A stretch of 64,000 nt of DNA from Palaeococcus ferrophilus DSM 13482 (GCF_000966265.1 NZ_LANF01000009.1:1-64000); one strand, 5' to 3'; shown: positions 50,896 through 60,798, numbered from the stretch's first letter. Numbers and translations: made by a program. Notes: generated by a model from the letters alone, not told the origin.

Positions 50896-51626
50896 TAGTC
50901 CTCTTCGTTGGCCCCGGGGGTTCGGGGAAGACCGTGATGGCAATAAATCTCGGCATCTTAATGGGCAGGATGGGCTACAACACCCTCCTCGTGGACGGGG
51001 ACATATACCTCCCGGACATGACGGAGTACCTCGATATGGGGGCAGTGAGGGTGACGCTGCACACGCTTCTCAAGGACCCCCTCGTGGAGCCCGAGGCAGC
51101 CCTCTACAAGCTCAGGGAGTACGGGGTAAGCGTGCTGCCCGGCTCAAAGGAGCTGGGGCAGGTGGTGGGGGCACACACGTCCCTTCTAATCCACGTTTTC
51201 GAGGAGCTCTCAAAGGAGTACGCCCTCACGTTCGTGGACACGCCGAGCGGCCTTCCCATGGACCTTCTCGAACTCTACGAAATAGCCACTCATCAGGTTG
51301 TCGTCCTCGACGTCGAGAGGGCCGGAAGAGGAGAGCTCCCCTACACAATCCACGACCAGCTGGAGAAGTACCTCTTCCTCGACAGGGAGGAGCGCATGGA
51401 GCACGGGGTCATTCTGAACAACGTGCAGAAGGTTGACCCAGCACTCATTGAGGACTACATCGAGGAGACCTTCGAGGTTCCCGTCCTGGGAGTGGTTCCC
51501 TACGACCCCCACGTTCCTGAGTCGGTGTCCCTTAGGAGGCCCCTCATCGTGGAATTCCCGCACAGCGACGCGGCCATAGCGATAAAGGACGCGGGAAAGG
51601 TCATCGAGCGCTGGCTCTTCGGATAG
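50886..51626 (+). CDS. MinD/ParA-like ATPase 2 (Pro in place of signature Lys)
   Basis: A 246-residue paralogue of the preceding gene, overlapping it by 10 bp: LLVDGDIYLPDMTEYLDM matches LLIDGDVYLPKL, and VLGVVPYDPHVPESVSLRRP matches VLGVVPMDEKVPEAINYGKP. Its P loop, GPGGSGKTVMAINLG, has Pro at the signature-lysine position and Ser-Gly-Lys-Thr-Val afterward, so ATP-driven dimerisation may differ. Both ends look intact. Probably a heterodimer partner of ATPase 1. Confidence 0.83.
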   Translation: MELIVLFVGPGGSGKTVMAINLGILMGRMGYNTLLVDGDIYLPDMTEYLDMGAVRVTLHTLLKDPLVEPEAALYKLREYGVSVLPGSKELGQVVGAHTSLLIHVFEELSKEYALTFVDTPSGLPMDLLELYEIATHQVVVLDVERAGRGELPYTIHDQLEKYLFLDREERMEHGVILNNVQKVDPALIEDYIEETFEVPVLGVVPYDPHVPESVSLRRPLIVEFPHSDAAIAIKDAGKVIERWLFG

Positions 51627-51690
51627 CCCGCCCCTCCTCAAGTTCTCTCTTGAGTGTTCTGGCCTCTTCCTCAGCCTTCTTCACCGGAAC
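51601..51690 (-). pseudogene. Remnant of the helicase 3' end
   Basis: Read leftward, this stretch encodes VPVKKAEEEARTLKRELEEG then RAIRRASAR and stop, running into the MinD-like gene on the other strand. EEEARTLKRELEEGR is identical to the C terminus of the helicase at 53659-56166, and the preceding KKA resembles RRT there. Upstream it is closed by a stop codon. It is best explained as a broken copy of the helicase tail. Confidence 0.7.
51632..51672. repeat. 41-bp exact direct repeat, left copy
   Basis: Identical base for base to 53684-53724, offset 2052 bp, in the same orientation. It starts 5 bp after the second MinD-like gene. Confidence 0.95.
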
Positions 51691-51720
51691 ATTCTCTCCA
51701 TCTCACATCCTTTGAAAGGA

Positions 51721-51824
51721 GGAACCCCTACTAACGGGTTCCCCGTAGGAAGTGCCCTCCATTCTAGCCGAGTACTTACGGCGGGGTTTAACAAAGAGTC
51801 TCTTTACCTACATTTTTACCTACA
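51721..51824. promoter_or_regulatory. Repeat-rich control region of the chemoreceptor gene
   Basis: Contains hairpin GGAACCC/GGGTTCC (51721-51727, 51736-51742), a second possible stem CCGTA/TACGG (51743-51747, 51777-51781), the perfect palindrome AAAGAGTCTCTTT (51793-51805) and two direct copies of TTTACCTACA (51803-51812, 51815-51824). TATA-like TTGTATTAAAC follows at about 51830-51840. Role inferred from position. Confidence 0.45.
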
Positions 51825-51873
51825 CAAAATTGTATTAAACTTTGAAAATGTTATTTTCCACGGGGGGATATAG

Positions 51874-53640
51874 ATGGACATGCGAAAGACCGTCAGAGTA
51901 GGGATAATCATAGTGCTAATCCTCAACCTCGTCTCAGTCACGGGAGTGTTCATCTACGCCAGTAAGGCAAAGGCGGACGGAGTAGTGATAGACCTCGCAG
52001 GCCGGCAGAGGATGCTCACTCAGAAGATGTCGAAGGAGGCCCTTGCGATAGCAGTAGGCGAAGACAACTACCGGGAAGAGCTCCTGGCAACGGCTGAACT
52101 CTTTGATAAAAGCTTGAAAGCCCTGCTCTACGGTGGGACCGCCCCGATACACAACAAGGAACAATCCATTCCCCCTGCGCCTCCTGAGGTTCAGGCCCAA
52201 CTCAAAAAAGTGGAGGCACTATGGCAACCTTTCTACAGAAACGTTCAGATAGTAGCCACGAAAGACACGAGTGACCCACAGTTCAAGGATGCCCTTGAGT
52301 ATATTCTGACTCACAACGTTGAGCTCCTGACCGAGATGAACAAAGCGGTAGGACTCTACAGCGGCACATACGGGAGGAAGCTCACGTACCTTAAGATTTA
52401 CCTTGTCGGAATGCTGGCCCTCAGCATCTCCGTTGGAGTTTATCTCCTTAGATATCTCGAAAGAATAATCAACGATTTTATGTCCCTGCACGAAACAAGC
52501 ATAAAACATGGAGAAACTCTGGAGGATGAATTGAAACACCTTGTCGATTACATCACTGCCCTCTCAAGCGGCGATCTCACGGTGACACCCGGAGAGGGGA
52601 GTGCGGAGTTCGAGAGGGTCCACAGGGCCCTCAGTGAGTTTAGGGAGAAATTGATTAAAACAGTGAGCACTTTAAACGAGATAACATTAGGGTTGAAGGC
52701 AAACTCGGAACGACTTCTTGAGATGTCGAAGGATGGCGTTAGATTGGTCGAGCAGGGCACTGAAGCCGTCCGACAGATAGCAATTGAGGCGCAGAGGCAG
52801 CAGGAGAACATCAACGAGATAACCGAGGGAATGCGCTACGTGAGTGAGATAAGCGACCAGAGCATTCGTTCTATGGAGGAATTTGAGGGATCTATGAGAG
52901 AGGTCGTGATCATGGCCAATGATGGAAGGGAGAAAAGCCGCATCTCCGCAGAGAAGATAAAAAGGATTCAAAGTACCATAGGAGACGTAAAAGATGCCGT
53001 TGACTCAATAAGGGACATGGGTAAAAACATTGAGAACATCACCAACGTGATAACGGGTATAGCAGAGCAGACAAACCTTCTTGCTTTAAACGCCGCTATT
53101 GAGGCTGCCAGGGCGGGTGAAGCCGGAAAAGGCTTCGCAGTCGTTGCTGAGGAGATACAGGGGCTCGCTGAAGAAAGCAAAAAGGCAGCGGAAAACATAA
53201 GGGCAATAATAACGCAGATGTCGGACAGGATAGAGAACACGGTAGACCTGACGGAGCACAGCGTCAACATCGTTGAAGAGAGCTCATCAAGCCTGGAGGA
53301 GACGGTTCAGTACCTCAAAAACATCGCTGAGATGATTGAGGAAGTGACCCCCCAGATGGAAGAGGTTAAAGATAGCATTATGCGCACGAAAGAGGCGGCT
53401 GAGAAGGCACTGAAGGCAATGGAGAACCTAGCGGCATCTGCGGAGGAAACCACAGCCTCAACTGAGGAGGTAACTTCCACTATGGAGGAACAGGGCCGCA
53501 TCGTCCGCTCCCTTGAGGACATGGCTGCCACAATAAACGGTGCGGTTGGCAGGATAGTCCCAATAGTGGAGTCGTTCAAGTTGCCCGAGAAAGGACTCGT
53601 CAAACGGGTTGTTGAGGAGGTCAGGAGCCGCATTTCTTAG
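51874..53640 (+). CDS. Methyl-accepting chemotaxis protein with PilJ-type sensor
   Basis: A 588-residue chemoreceptor: TM1 (about 7-30), a PilJ/nitrate-sensor-like extracytoplasmic domain starting [22 protein letters not shown]2 (about 168-192), a HAMP-like linker and a long helical signalling part whose tip [20 protein letters not shown] and [20 protein letters not shown] (about 390-430) binds CheA/CheW. Its codons are A/T-richer than those of the neighbours. It lies between 41-bp direct repeats. No che genes lie in the window. Confidence 0.93.
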   Translation: MDMRKTVRVGIIIVLILNLVSVTGVFIYASKAKADGVVIDLAGRQRMLTQKMSKEALAIAVGEDNYREELLATAELFDKSLKALLYGGTAPIHNKEQSIPPAPPEVQAQLKKVEALWQPFYRNVQIVATKDTSDPQFKDALEYILTHNVELLTEMNKAVGLYSGTYGRKLTYLKIYLVGMLALSISVGVYLLRYLERIINDFMSLHETSIKHGETLEDELKHLVDYITALSSGDLTVTPGEGSAEFERVHRALSEFREKLIKTVSTLNEITLGLKANSERLLEMSKDGVRLVEQGTEAVRQIAIEAQRQQENINEITEGMRYVSEISDQSIRSMEEFEGSMREVVIMANDGREKSRISAEKIKRIQSTIGDVKDAVDSIRDMGKNIENITNVITGIAEQTNLLALNAAIEAARAGEAGKGFAVVAEEIQGLAEESKKAAENIRAIITQMSDRIENTVDLTEHSVNIVEESSSSLEETVQYLKNIAEMIEEVTPQMEEVKDSIMRTKEAAEKALKAMENLAASAEETTASTEEVTSTMEEQGRIVRSLEDMAATINGAVGRIVPIVESFKLPEKGLVKRVVEEVRSRIS

Positions 53641-53658
53641 CGCTCTCGTGCCCCACAT

Positions 53659-56166
53659 TCAGTTTTTAACTTGAACCCCCCTACCCTCCTCAAGTTCTCT
53701 CTTGAGTGTTCTGGCCTCTTCCTCGGTTCTTCTCACGCGGAAGACCCTCGCTATCCTCTCCACCGCGTCGAGTTTCCTTATCGTCCCGTCCAGCCACGTG
53801 AAAACGTCGCCGGGATAGGCTATTAAACCGTAGGTTCGCCTGAAGTGCTCGGCTATCTGGGAGGGATGCCTTCCAGCCCTCCTGAGCTCCATGATCTCGT
53901 AGCTAACCTTCTCCATGGCGTACTCCGTGCAGTCCTCCTCTGGGCAGTTGAAGAAGTCCTGGTATATCGTGAAGAGCTTCTCCGCCACGTTGGGGCTTAC
54001 CTCCGGGATGATCCTGTCCAGCTCTTTAAGCATCGCCGTGAAGCTCGGTGAGAACAGCTTGCCCCCCACGCGCCCCCTAATCGCTGAACCAAGCTCCTTC
54101 TGCATCGTGCCGCTGAGGTAGAGGTTTTCAAAGGGGAAGAGCTTAACCGCTATCCATCTCGCTTCCTTCTTGCCGAGGTTTTCACGGATGAACGTAGCCT
54201 CCTTTGGGAGGAGGAAGCTCATGCTAACGGCCCTCCCGTAGGGGGTCACCTCAACGCCGCGGCCCACGCGCAGGAAACCAAACTCCTGAAGCTTCTCGAG
54301 AACTTTTTCCGCGCTCTGGTTGGCGCCAAGGCACCTGGATTGGACTTCCTCGATGACGTCGAGCCGGTTGAAGACACAGGAATGTGCCAAAACGTTGTCC
54401 TGTTCAAGTTCGTCGCTCCACTCAACAACAACGGGTTCTATAGGCGCCGTCAGGAGCTTGAAAGCCACTTCGTCCTCGCTGCCCTCCATCCCGGCCGAGT
54501 ACTTCTTTCCGGGCTCGACTATGAGGTAAACCCTTCCCTTTTCGTGGTAGAGCGGTCTTCCGGCCCTTCCAAGCATCTGGTGGAACTCCCTCACGGTTAG
54601 CCACTTGTTGCCCATAGCAAGGCTCTCGAAGAGAACCTGGGATGCCGGGAAGTCCACTCCCGCCCCAAGCGCCGCCGTTGTGACCACCACATCGAGGCGG
54701 CCCTTGAGGAACTCGAGCTCCACGAGCTTGCGCTGGTGGTATGGAAGGCCTGAGTGATAGGGCTTGGCTTTCAGCCCCCTGCTCGTGAGGTAAGCCGCTA
54801 GCTCGTGCGTCCTCTTTCGGGAGAAGGTGAAAACTATGCTCTGGCCCCTGTAGCCCTGCCGGGAAGTCCTCGATGCTTCGGCCCTCGCCAGCCGCGCTAT
54901 GTACGCCCACTTCTCACTCTCGTTTCTCGCGATTATTATGTGTCTCTCCAGATCCACCGGCCTCTCGTCGTAGAGCACCAGCTTGAGCCCGAGTTCCTTC
55001 GCCAGCTCCTCCGCGTTGCCAATCGTGGCGCTCAAACCCAGGAACTGCGCTTTCGGATAGAGGGTTCTAAGACGCGCGATGAGACCGTCCAGCCTCGGCC
55101 CGCGCTCCTCGTCATCGAGGGTGTGTATCTCATCAATGACTACCGTCCCAACGTTTCCTATCTTCCTGCCGGCCCTCAGCAGGTAGTCTATTCCCTCGTA
55201 GGTTCCGACGATTATGTCCGCGTCTATGCCCGTATCAACGACAACCAGCTCATCCTTGGTTTTTATCCTGCTCATTCCGACCCTTATCGCCACGCGGAGG
55301 CCGAGTTTCGAATAGCGCCTCTTGAAGTCCTCGTACTTCTGGTTGGCCAGAGCCACAAGGGGAACCAAAAAGAGCATCTTTTGCCCCTTCATCGCCCTCG
55401 GAACGCCGGCGAGCTCTCCAATGAGGGTCTTACCGCTCGCGGTTGCGGAAACCACAAGGAGGCTCTCGCCATCGAGGAGGCCGTTCCTGATGGCCAGACT
55501 CTGGACCGGGAGGAGCTCGTTCACTCCCTCCGACTTCAGAACCTCCCTGAACTTCTCCGGAACCGGGAGTTCATCCACCCTGACCCTCTCAACCTTCACG
55601 TGCTTTGCCTTCAGCTCGTCCCAGCGGGTGATTTCGGGATGCGTCGTGGGATCAAACCGCGGGTCAAAGGCGTAGAGCACCTTGTCGAGGTCTTTAAAGC
55701 GTTTTAGAAGTTTTTTCGCCTGGTCCAGCATTGCCAGGCTCCTGAAGCGGAAGCGGAGTTCCCTCTTTAGCTCCTCCTCGGCGCAGCGCTCACATATGTA
55801 CTCGTCGTGGTATTTTATCCTGTTCCCCTCGCCGAGGACTGTAATCCTGCCCTCCATCATACAGAAGCGGCAGAGCGTTGCCCTCTCAACCTTCTTCTGG
55901 AGCCTCCTGGTGAAGTACTCCTCGAAATCCCCATCCACAAGTATTATCCTCGATGATCGCAGGGCCTTCTCGACCTCCTTGGGGTTCCTGTACTCGCTCC
56001 CCTCGAGAACCTTGAAGAGCCTGCCCTCTCGCATTATGAAGCGGTAAATACGGTCAGCCTTGAGGTTTTTCATCTGGGAGAGCTTCTCGGGCTCGTTCTC
56101 TATGAAAAAAGCCTCAAGCTCGTTCCTTTTCCTCCCCCGTCTCACTATGAAAAGCACACGTCTCAC
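53659..56166 (-). CDS. Ski2-like DEAD/DEAH-box helicase with N-terminal zinc module
   Basis: An 835-residue superfamily 2 helicase. The N-terminal unique domain carries CRFCMMEG and CERC, a Cys4 site near residues 98-130. The helicase core has motif I SATASGKT, motif II DEIH, motif III SATIG and motif VI QMLGRAGRP. The C-terminal part is helical, with two Cys in FNCPEEDC. It resembles the archaeal ASH-Ski2 RNA helicases linked to RNA decay; Hel308-type DNA action is the alternative. The last codons lie in the right copy of the 41-bp repeat. Confidence 0.88.
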   Translation of the reverse strand: MRRVLFIVRRGRKRNELEAFFIENEPEKLSQMKNLKADRIYRFIMREGRLFKVLEGSEYRNPKEVEKALRSSRIILVDGDFEEYFTRRLQKKVERATLCRFCMMEGRITVLGEGNRIKYHDEYICERCAEEELKRELRFRFRSLAMLDQAKKLLKRFKDLDKVLYAFDPRFDPTTHPEITRWDELKAKHVKVERVRVDELPVPEKFREVLKSEGVNELLPVQSLAIRNGLLDGESLLVVSATASGKTLIGELAGVPRAMKGQKMLFLVPLVALANQKYEDFKRRYSKLGLRVAIRVGMSRIKTKDELVVVDTGIDADIIVGTYEGIDYLLRAGRKIGNVGTVVIDEIHTLDDEERGPRLDGLIARLRTLYPKAQFLGLSATIGNAEELAKELGLKLVLYDERPVDLERHIIIARNESEKWAYIARLARAEASRTSRQGYRGQSIVFTFSRKRTHELAAYLTSRGLKAKPYHSGLPYHQRKLVELEFLKGRLDVVVTTAALGAGVDFPASQVLFESLAMGNKWLTVREFHQMLGRAGRPLYHEKGRVYLIVEPGKKYSAGMEGSEDEVAFKLLTAPIEPVVVEWSDELEQDNVLAHSCVFNRLDVIEEVQSRCLGANQSAEKVLEKLQEFGFLRVGRGVEVTPYGRAVSMSFLLPKEATFIRENLGKKEARWIAVKLFPFENLYLSGTMQKELGSAIRGRVGGKLFSPSFTAMLKELDRIIPEVSPNVAEKLFTIYQDFFNCPEEDCTEYAMEKVSYEIMELRRAGRHPSQIAEHFRRTYGLIAYPGDVFTWLDGTIRKLDAVERIARVFRVRRTEEEARTLKRELEEGRGVQVKN
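53684..53724. repeat. 41-bp exact direct repeat, right copy
   Basis: Lies inside the 3' end of the helicase gene and is identical to 51632-51672. The two copies bracket the chemoreceptor gene. Confidence 0.95.
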
Positions 56167-56176
56167 CCCAGAAGGA

Positions 56177-56374
56177 TCATTCGATGTCCTTGAATTTGTT
56201 CCTTATCCTTTTGGAGCCTATTCTGAGCTCCCTGAAGAAATCTATATGCTCCCGGGGAAGAAAGCCGTCTAGTTGAGTATCCCTCATGCGGCGCTTTTTT
56301 CCGTTCTCCCTTCTCTGCTCCTTTTTGGCCCCGGAGTTTCTGAGGTACTCGTCCAGCGTCCTGTCCATGGCCAT
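56177..56374 (-). CDS. Small basic protein upstream of helicase, unknown
   Basis: A 65-residue, strongly basic protein (MAMDRTLDEYLRNSGAKKEQ, RRENGKKRRMRD, then FFRELRIGSKRIRNKFKDIE). No ribosome site precedes ATG 56374, but CTATATAC lies at about 56398-56406, placing a start at the ATG itself, so the mRNA would be leaderless. The helicase ATG is 10 bp downstream; the two should be one transcript, and nucleic-acid binding is a fair guess from charge. Confidence 0.65.
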   Translation of the reverse strand: MAMDRTLDEYLRNSGAKKEQRRENGKKRRMRDTQLDGFLPREHIDFFRELRIGSKRIRNKFKDIE

Positions 56375-56468
56375 CGGGTGAGATTGGGAAAGGGGAGTAT
56401 ATAGGTTTTTGGGTCAGCCCTAAACCCTTAAAAAGGGCCCCTCGCACTTTAATCCAGGAGGGGTTTTC

Positions 56469-58046
56469 ATGCACTGGGCCGATTACATTGCTGAGAAGAT
56501 AATTAGGAAAAGGGGAGACAGGGAAGAGTACGTGGTGGAAAGCGGGATAACTCCGAGCGGTTACGTTCACATAGGCAACTTCAGGGAGCTTTTCACGGCC
56601 TACATCGTCGGCCACGCGCTCCGTGACAGGGGTAAGAAGGTTCGCCACATCCACATGTGGGACGACTACGACAGGTTTAGGAAGGTTCCCAAGAACGTCC
56701 CGCAGGAATGGAGGGAGCACCTCACCAGGCCGGTTCGCGAGGTTCCGGACCCGTGGGGCTGCCACGAGAGCTACGCCGAGCATTTCATGAGCCTCTTCGA
56801 GGAAGAGGTTTCGAGGCTCGGCATCGAGGTGGACTTCCTCCACGCCTACGAGCTGTACAAGAACGGCGAGTACGCCGAAGAAGTGAGGACCGCCCTCGAA
56901 AAGAGGGATGAGGTGAAGGCCATCCTTGACAAGTACCGCGAGAGGGCAAGGCAGCCGCTCCTTGAGGATTCATGGCAGCCAGTCATGGTGTATTGCCCAT
57001 CCTGCAGGAAGGAGGCGGACTTCGTTTCCTGGGACGGCGAGTGGAAGGTGTCCTACAGGTGCCCCCACTGCGGCGCCGAGGGCGAGACGGACATGAGGGA
57101 GGGCAACGTCAAGCTCCGCTGGCGCGTTGACTGGCCTATGAGGTGGGCCCACTTCAGGGTTGACTTTGAGCCGGCAGGAAAGGACCACCTCGCTGCCGGA
57201 GGCTCCTACGACACCGGGAGGGAGATAGTGGAGAAGGTCTTCGGCTGGCCCGCTCCAATAGATCTCATGTACGAGTTCGTTGGCATAAAGGGCCAGAAGG
57301 GCAAGATGAGCGGGAGCAAGGGCAATGTTATCCTTCTGAGTGACCTCTACGAGGTTCTGGAACCGGGAATAATCCGCTTCATCTACGCCAAGGCGAGGCC
57401 GAACAAGGAGCTCAAAATAGACCTCGGGCTCGGCCTGCTCAACCTCTACGACGAGTTCGACAAGGTTGAGCGCATCTATTTCGGCCTTGAGGAGGCCAAG
57501 AACCCGGATGAAGAGGAGGAGCTGAAGAGGACGTACGAGCTTTCAATGCCGAAGGTTCCGGAGAGACCCACCGCGCAGGCGCCCTTTAGGTTCCTGGTTA
57601 CGCTCGTCCAGATGCCCCACCTCGACGAGGAGGGGATAATAAACGTCCTCAGGGAGCAGGGCCACGTTCCGGAGGAACTGAACGAGGAGGACGTCGAGAG
57701 GATAAGGCTCCGCATACGCCTGGCCAAAAACTGGGTCGAGAAGTACGCTCCTGAGAACGTGAAGTTCTCCCTCCTCGAAAAGCCGCCCGAGATGGAGCTC
57801 GAGCCCGCGGTAAGGGAGGCGATGCTCGAGGTGGCAGAATGGCTGGAGAACCACGGTAAGTTCACCGTTGACGGGCTCAACAACGTCATCTTTGATGCCG
57901 CCAAGAAGCGCGGAATCCCGAGCAAGAAGTGGTTCAAGGCCCTCTACAACGTCTTCATCGGCAAGGACCGCGGCCCGAGGCTCGCACCGTTCCTTGCCTC
58001 ATTGGACCGGGAGTTCGTTATAAGGCGCCTCCGCATGGAGGCGTGA
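56469..58046 (+). CDS. lysS: Lysyl-tRNA synthetase, class I
   Basis: A 525-residue class I LysRS: HIGH-type [10 protein letters not shown] near residue 31, zinc site [10 protein letters not shown]...CPHCG (about 178-200), KMSKS-type GKMSGSKGN near 280 and a C-terminal helical anticodon domain. GGAGGGG precedes ATG 56469. The class I enzyme is typical of Euryarchaeota. Confidence 0.97.
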   Translation: MHWADYIAEKIIRKRGDREEYVVESGITPSGYVHIGNFRELFTAYIVGHALRDRGKKVRHIHMWDDYDRFRKVPKNVPQEWREHLTRPVREVPDPWGCHESYAEHFMSLFEEEVSRLGIEVDFLHAYELYKNGEYAEEVRTALEKRDEVKAILDKYRERARQPLLEDSWQPVMVYCPSCRKEADFVSWDGEWKVSYRCPHCGAEGETDMREGNVKLRWRVDWPMRWAHFRVDFEPAGKDHLAAGGSYDTGREIVEKVFGWPAPIDLMYEFVGIKGQKGKMSGSKGNVILLSDLYEVLEPGIIRFIYAKARPNKELKIDLGLGLLNLYDEFDKVERIYFGLEEAKNPDEEEELKRTYELSMPKVPERPTAQAPFRFLVTLVQMPHLDEEGIINVLREQGHVPEELNEEDVERIRLRIRLAKNWVEKYAPENVKFSLLEKPPEMELEPAVREAMLEVAEWLENHGKFTVDGLNNVIFDAAKKRGIPSKKWFKALYNVFIGKDRGPRLAPFLASLDREFVIRRLRMEA

Positions 58047-58095
58047 CCGGCAGCCTTTTAACTCCCCTTTCCTTACTTCTTTCTTGGTGCTTCCT

Positions 58096-59337
58096 ATGAG
58101 GACATACCGGGCGAGGATTCTGAGCTTTGAGAACCCCTCTTCTCCTGCCGAATACAGGTACATGTCCGTGGACGATGAAGGACGCATCGTGGGTCTCTCA
58201 AGGGGAAAGCCCGCTATCACGGGTGAGCTTGTTGATTACTCCGAATACCTAATACTCCCCGGTTTCATAGATGCCCACATCCACCTTCCCCAGCTCCACA
58301 AGAGGGCGATGGTAAGCGATTCCCTTCTCGAGTGGCTCGAGAGGTACATCTTCCCCGCCGAGATGGAGTTCTCCGATGCGGACTTCGCGAGAAAAGTGGC
58401 AAGGGAGTTCTTCTCCACGCTCATCAGGAACGGGACGACGACGGCCGTCGTCTATTCCTCCCCCCACAGGGGTGCAACGGAGGTTGCCTTTGAGGAGGCC
58501 ATGAAAAGCGGGATGCGCACCGTTATCGGGCAGGTTCTAATGGACATGAACGGGCCCGAGGAGCTTTTGACCACCCCCGAGAGGGCCGCCTCGGACATAA
58601 GGGCGGTGGCTTCCAGGTGGCACGGCTTCGATGGAAGACTATTCTACGCGGTTACGCCGCGCTTCGCCGTGAGCTGCAGCATGGAGCTCATGAGGACCGC
58701 ATCGGAAGTCGCGGATAGGATGGGCCTCTACGTGCAGACCCACCTGTCCGAGCAGATGGGAGAGATTGAGGAGGTGAGGAAGCTCTTCCCCTGGGCGAAG
58801 TCCTACACAGACGTTTACCACGAGGCCGGTCTCCTCGGCGAGAGAACGGTAGTGGGACACGCAATTCATCTTAGCGACAGGGAGAGGGCCATACTGGCCA
58901 GGACGGGCACAAAGGTGGCCCATTGCCCATCATCCAACTTCTTCCTCCACAGCGGTGTCATGGATTTAAGGGCCCACGAGAGGCTCGGCCTGACGGTGGC
59001 CCTCGGTTCCGACGTCGGTGCAGGACCCTTCCTCTCGATGCTCGAAGTTCTCAGGGATGCCTACTACGCCAACGCAATGAGCCCGGCCAAGGCCTTCCAC
59101 CTGCTGACCATGGGAGGCGCGAGGGCTCTGGGCATGGAGGACAGGATAGGAAGCCTTGAAGTGGGCAAGGAGGCCGACTTCGTCGTCATAAACCCCGAAC
59201 CCCTGGCAGAGGCGGGAGAGGACGTTGAGGTGCTGCTCTCGAGGCTCATGATACTCGGGGACGAGAGAAACGTTGCGGCAACCTACGTGCGCGGAAGGGA
59301 ACTATGGGCCCAACACCAGAATGAGAGAAAAGGGTGA
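58096..59337 (+). CDS. guaD: Guanine deaminase
   Basis: A 413-residue amidohydrolase: PGFIDAHIHLPQLHKR (HxH plus the PQ typical of guanine deaminases), QTHLSEQMGEIEEVRKL, VGHAIHLSD, HCPSSNFFLHSGVMDL and ALGSDVGAGP with the catalytic Asp. It turns guanine to xanthine in purine salvage or breakdown. ATG 58096 follows GGTG at six bases. Convergent with the acyl-CoA synthetase gene 5 bp away. Confidence 0.9.
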   Translation: MRTYRARILSFENPSSPAEYRYMSVDDEGRIVGLSRGKPAITGELVDYSEYLILPGFIDAHIHLPQLHKRAMVSDSLLEWLERYIFPAEMEFSDADFARKVAREFFSTLIRNGTTTAVVYSSPHRGATEVAFEEAMKSGMRTVIGQVLMDMNGPEELLTTPERAASDIRAVASRWHGFDGRLFYAVTPRFAVSCSMELMRTASEVADRMGLYVQTHLSEQMGEIEEVRKLFPWAKSYTDVYHEAGLLGERTVVGHAIHLSDRERAILARTGTKVAHCPSSNFFLHSGVMDLRAHERLGLTVALGSDVGAGPFLSMLEVLRDAYYANAMSPAKAFHLLTMGGARALGMEDRIGSLEVGKEADFVVINPEPLAEAGEDVEVLLSRLMILGDERNVAATYVRGRELWAQHQNERKG

Positions 59338-59342
59338 GGGAT

Positions 59343-60728
59343 TCACTCCCTCTTGCTCTTCTTCCAGTTGCTCCACCTGTAGAGCGCCGCGAGGGACTTG
59401 ATGGCCCTCTCGGGCTCCGGGTAAGCTGGGATTCCCTCCTCGTTGAGCATGTCGATGGCTTCCTTGGCCTCTATGCCTCCGACGATGGCAACAACGAGCG
59501 GCTTCTTCCTTCCGCTCTCGTTGTACTCGCGGATGACTATCTTGGCGAGATCCCTCGGGTCGAGCACTGCGGTCTGGCAGTAGAGAACCGCTATGCTGTG
59601 CATGTTCGGGTTGGCGAGAGCGTCCCTAACGGCTCCCTCGTAGGCCTGCGCTCCAGCCATACCGGTCAAATCAACGGGGTTCTTGTAGCTTCCGAAGGGC
59701 GGCATGTGGTTGGCGAAGACTTTCAAATCATCCAGGTTGTCGTAGAGATGGAGCCCCTCCTCCTCGGCGGCATCGGTCGCCATAACGCCGATTCCACCGC
59801 CGTTGGTGAGGATGACGACGTTCTCTCCCTCCGGCTCCGGAAGGTTGCTGAGGGTTCTCGCCCAGTCGAAGGCCTCTCCGATGGTCAAAGCACGGAGAAC
59901 GCCGCTCTGCTTGAAGGCGGCGGTGTAGATGCTGTCGGCACCGGCGAGTGAACCGGTGTGGCTTGCGGCGGCCTTGGCACCGCGCTCGCTCCTTCCGGCC
60001 TTTATGATGATGATTGGCTTCTTCATGCTGACCTTCTTTGCCGTCTCCATGAACTTCCTTCCGTCCTTGACGCCCTCCATGTAGATGAGAATGGCCCCTG
60101 TGTTCTCGTCCCCCTCGAAGTACTCAAGCAGATCAGCATCATCAAGGTCGCTCTTGTTTCCAATGCTGACGACGGCAGAGAGACCAACCTTCTCAAGGAT
60201 GGTCCAGCCCATGAGGGCTATTCCAAGGGCTCCGCTCTGGCTGATGAGGGCAAGCTTGCCGGGCATAACGTCGGTCGGACCGAAGGTGGCGTTGAGTTTT
60301 GTTGGCGTGTAAACAACGCCGAAGATGTTCGGGCCGAGAATCCTCATGCCGTACTTGTGGGCGGTCTTAACGAGCTCCTCCTCGACCTTCTTACCCTCCT
60401 CGCCGAGCTCACCAAAGCCCGAGCTGATGATGGGGAGGACCTTGACGCCCTTCTTTCCGCACTCCTCAACCACCTGGGGAACGAACTTGGCCGGGACGAT
60501 GACGACGGCCATGTCCACTTCATCGGGAACGTCGAGAATGCTCTTGTAGACCGGGAACTTCCTCCCGCTTATCTCGATCTCGCCGCCCTTGACGTTGACG
60601 GCGTATATCTTGCCCTCGTAGCCGTACTCGATGAGGTTCTTCATGACAGCGTATCCTATCTTGCCTGGTTTGTCCGAAGCCCCGATGACGGCGACACTCC
60701 TGGGCTTGAAAAGTGCCTCAACACTCAT
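59343..60728 (-). CDS. acdA: ADP-forming acyl-CoA synthetase alpha subunit
   Basis: A 461-residue alpha chain: CoA-binding domain (VAVIGASDKPGKIGYAVMKN, PVYKSILDVPDEVD) and two ligase-like domains including KAAASHTGSLAGADSIYTAA, where the His is the phosphorylated residue of this family, and TNGGGIGVMATDAAEEEGL. It needs a separate beta subunit, not in this window. ATG 60728 follows GAGGTGG. TATA GTTATAAC lies near 60775-60782 on this strand. The paralogue at 1-432 is partial. Confidence 0.94.
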   Translation of the reverse strand: MSVEALFKPRSVAVIGASDKPGKIGYAVMKNLIEYGYEGKIYAVNVKGGEIEISGRKFPVYKSILDVPDEVDMAVVIVPAKFVPQVVEECGKKGVKVLPIISSGFGELGEEGKKVEEELVKTAHKYGMRILGPNIFGVVYTPTKLNATFGPTDVMPGKLALISQSGALGIALMGWTILEKVGLSAVVSIGNKSDLDDADLLEYFEGDENTGAILIYMEGVKDGRKFMETAKKVSMKKPIIIIKAGRSERGAKAAASHTGSLAGADSIYTAAFKQSGVLRALTIGEAFDWARTLSNLPEPEGENVVILTNGGGIGVMATDAAEEEGLHLYDNLDDLKVFANHMPPFGSYKNPVDLTGMAGAQAYEGAVRDALANPNMHSIAVLYCQTAVLDPRDLAKIVIREYNESGRKKPLVVAIVGGIEAKEAIDMLNEEGIPAYPEPERAIKSLAALYRWSNWKKSKRE

Positions 60729-60798
60729 CTCTTCCACCTCGATAAACTTTACGTTCATAAATGCGCCGAAGCCGTTATAACTTTTCCCTTATTCATTT

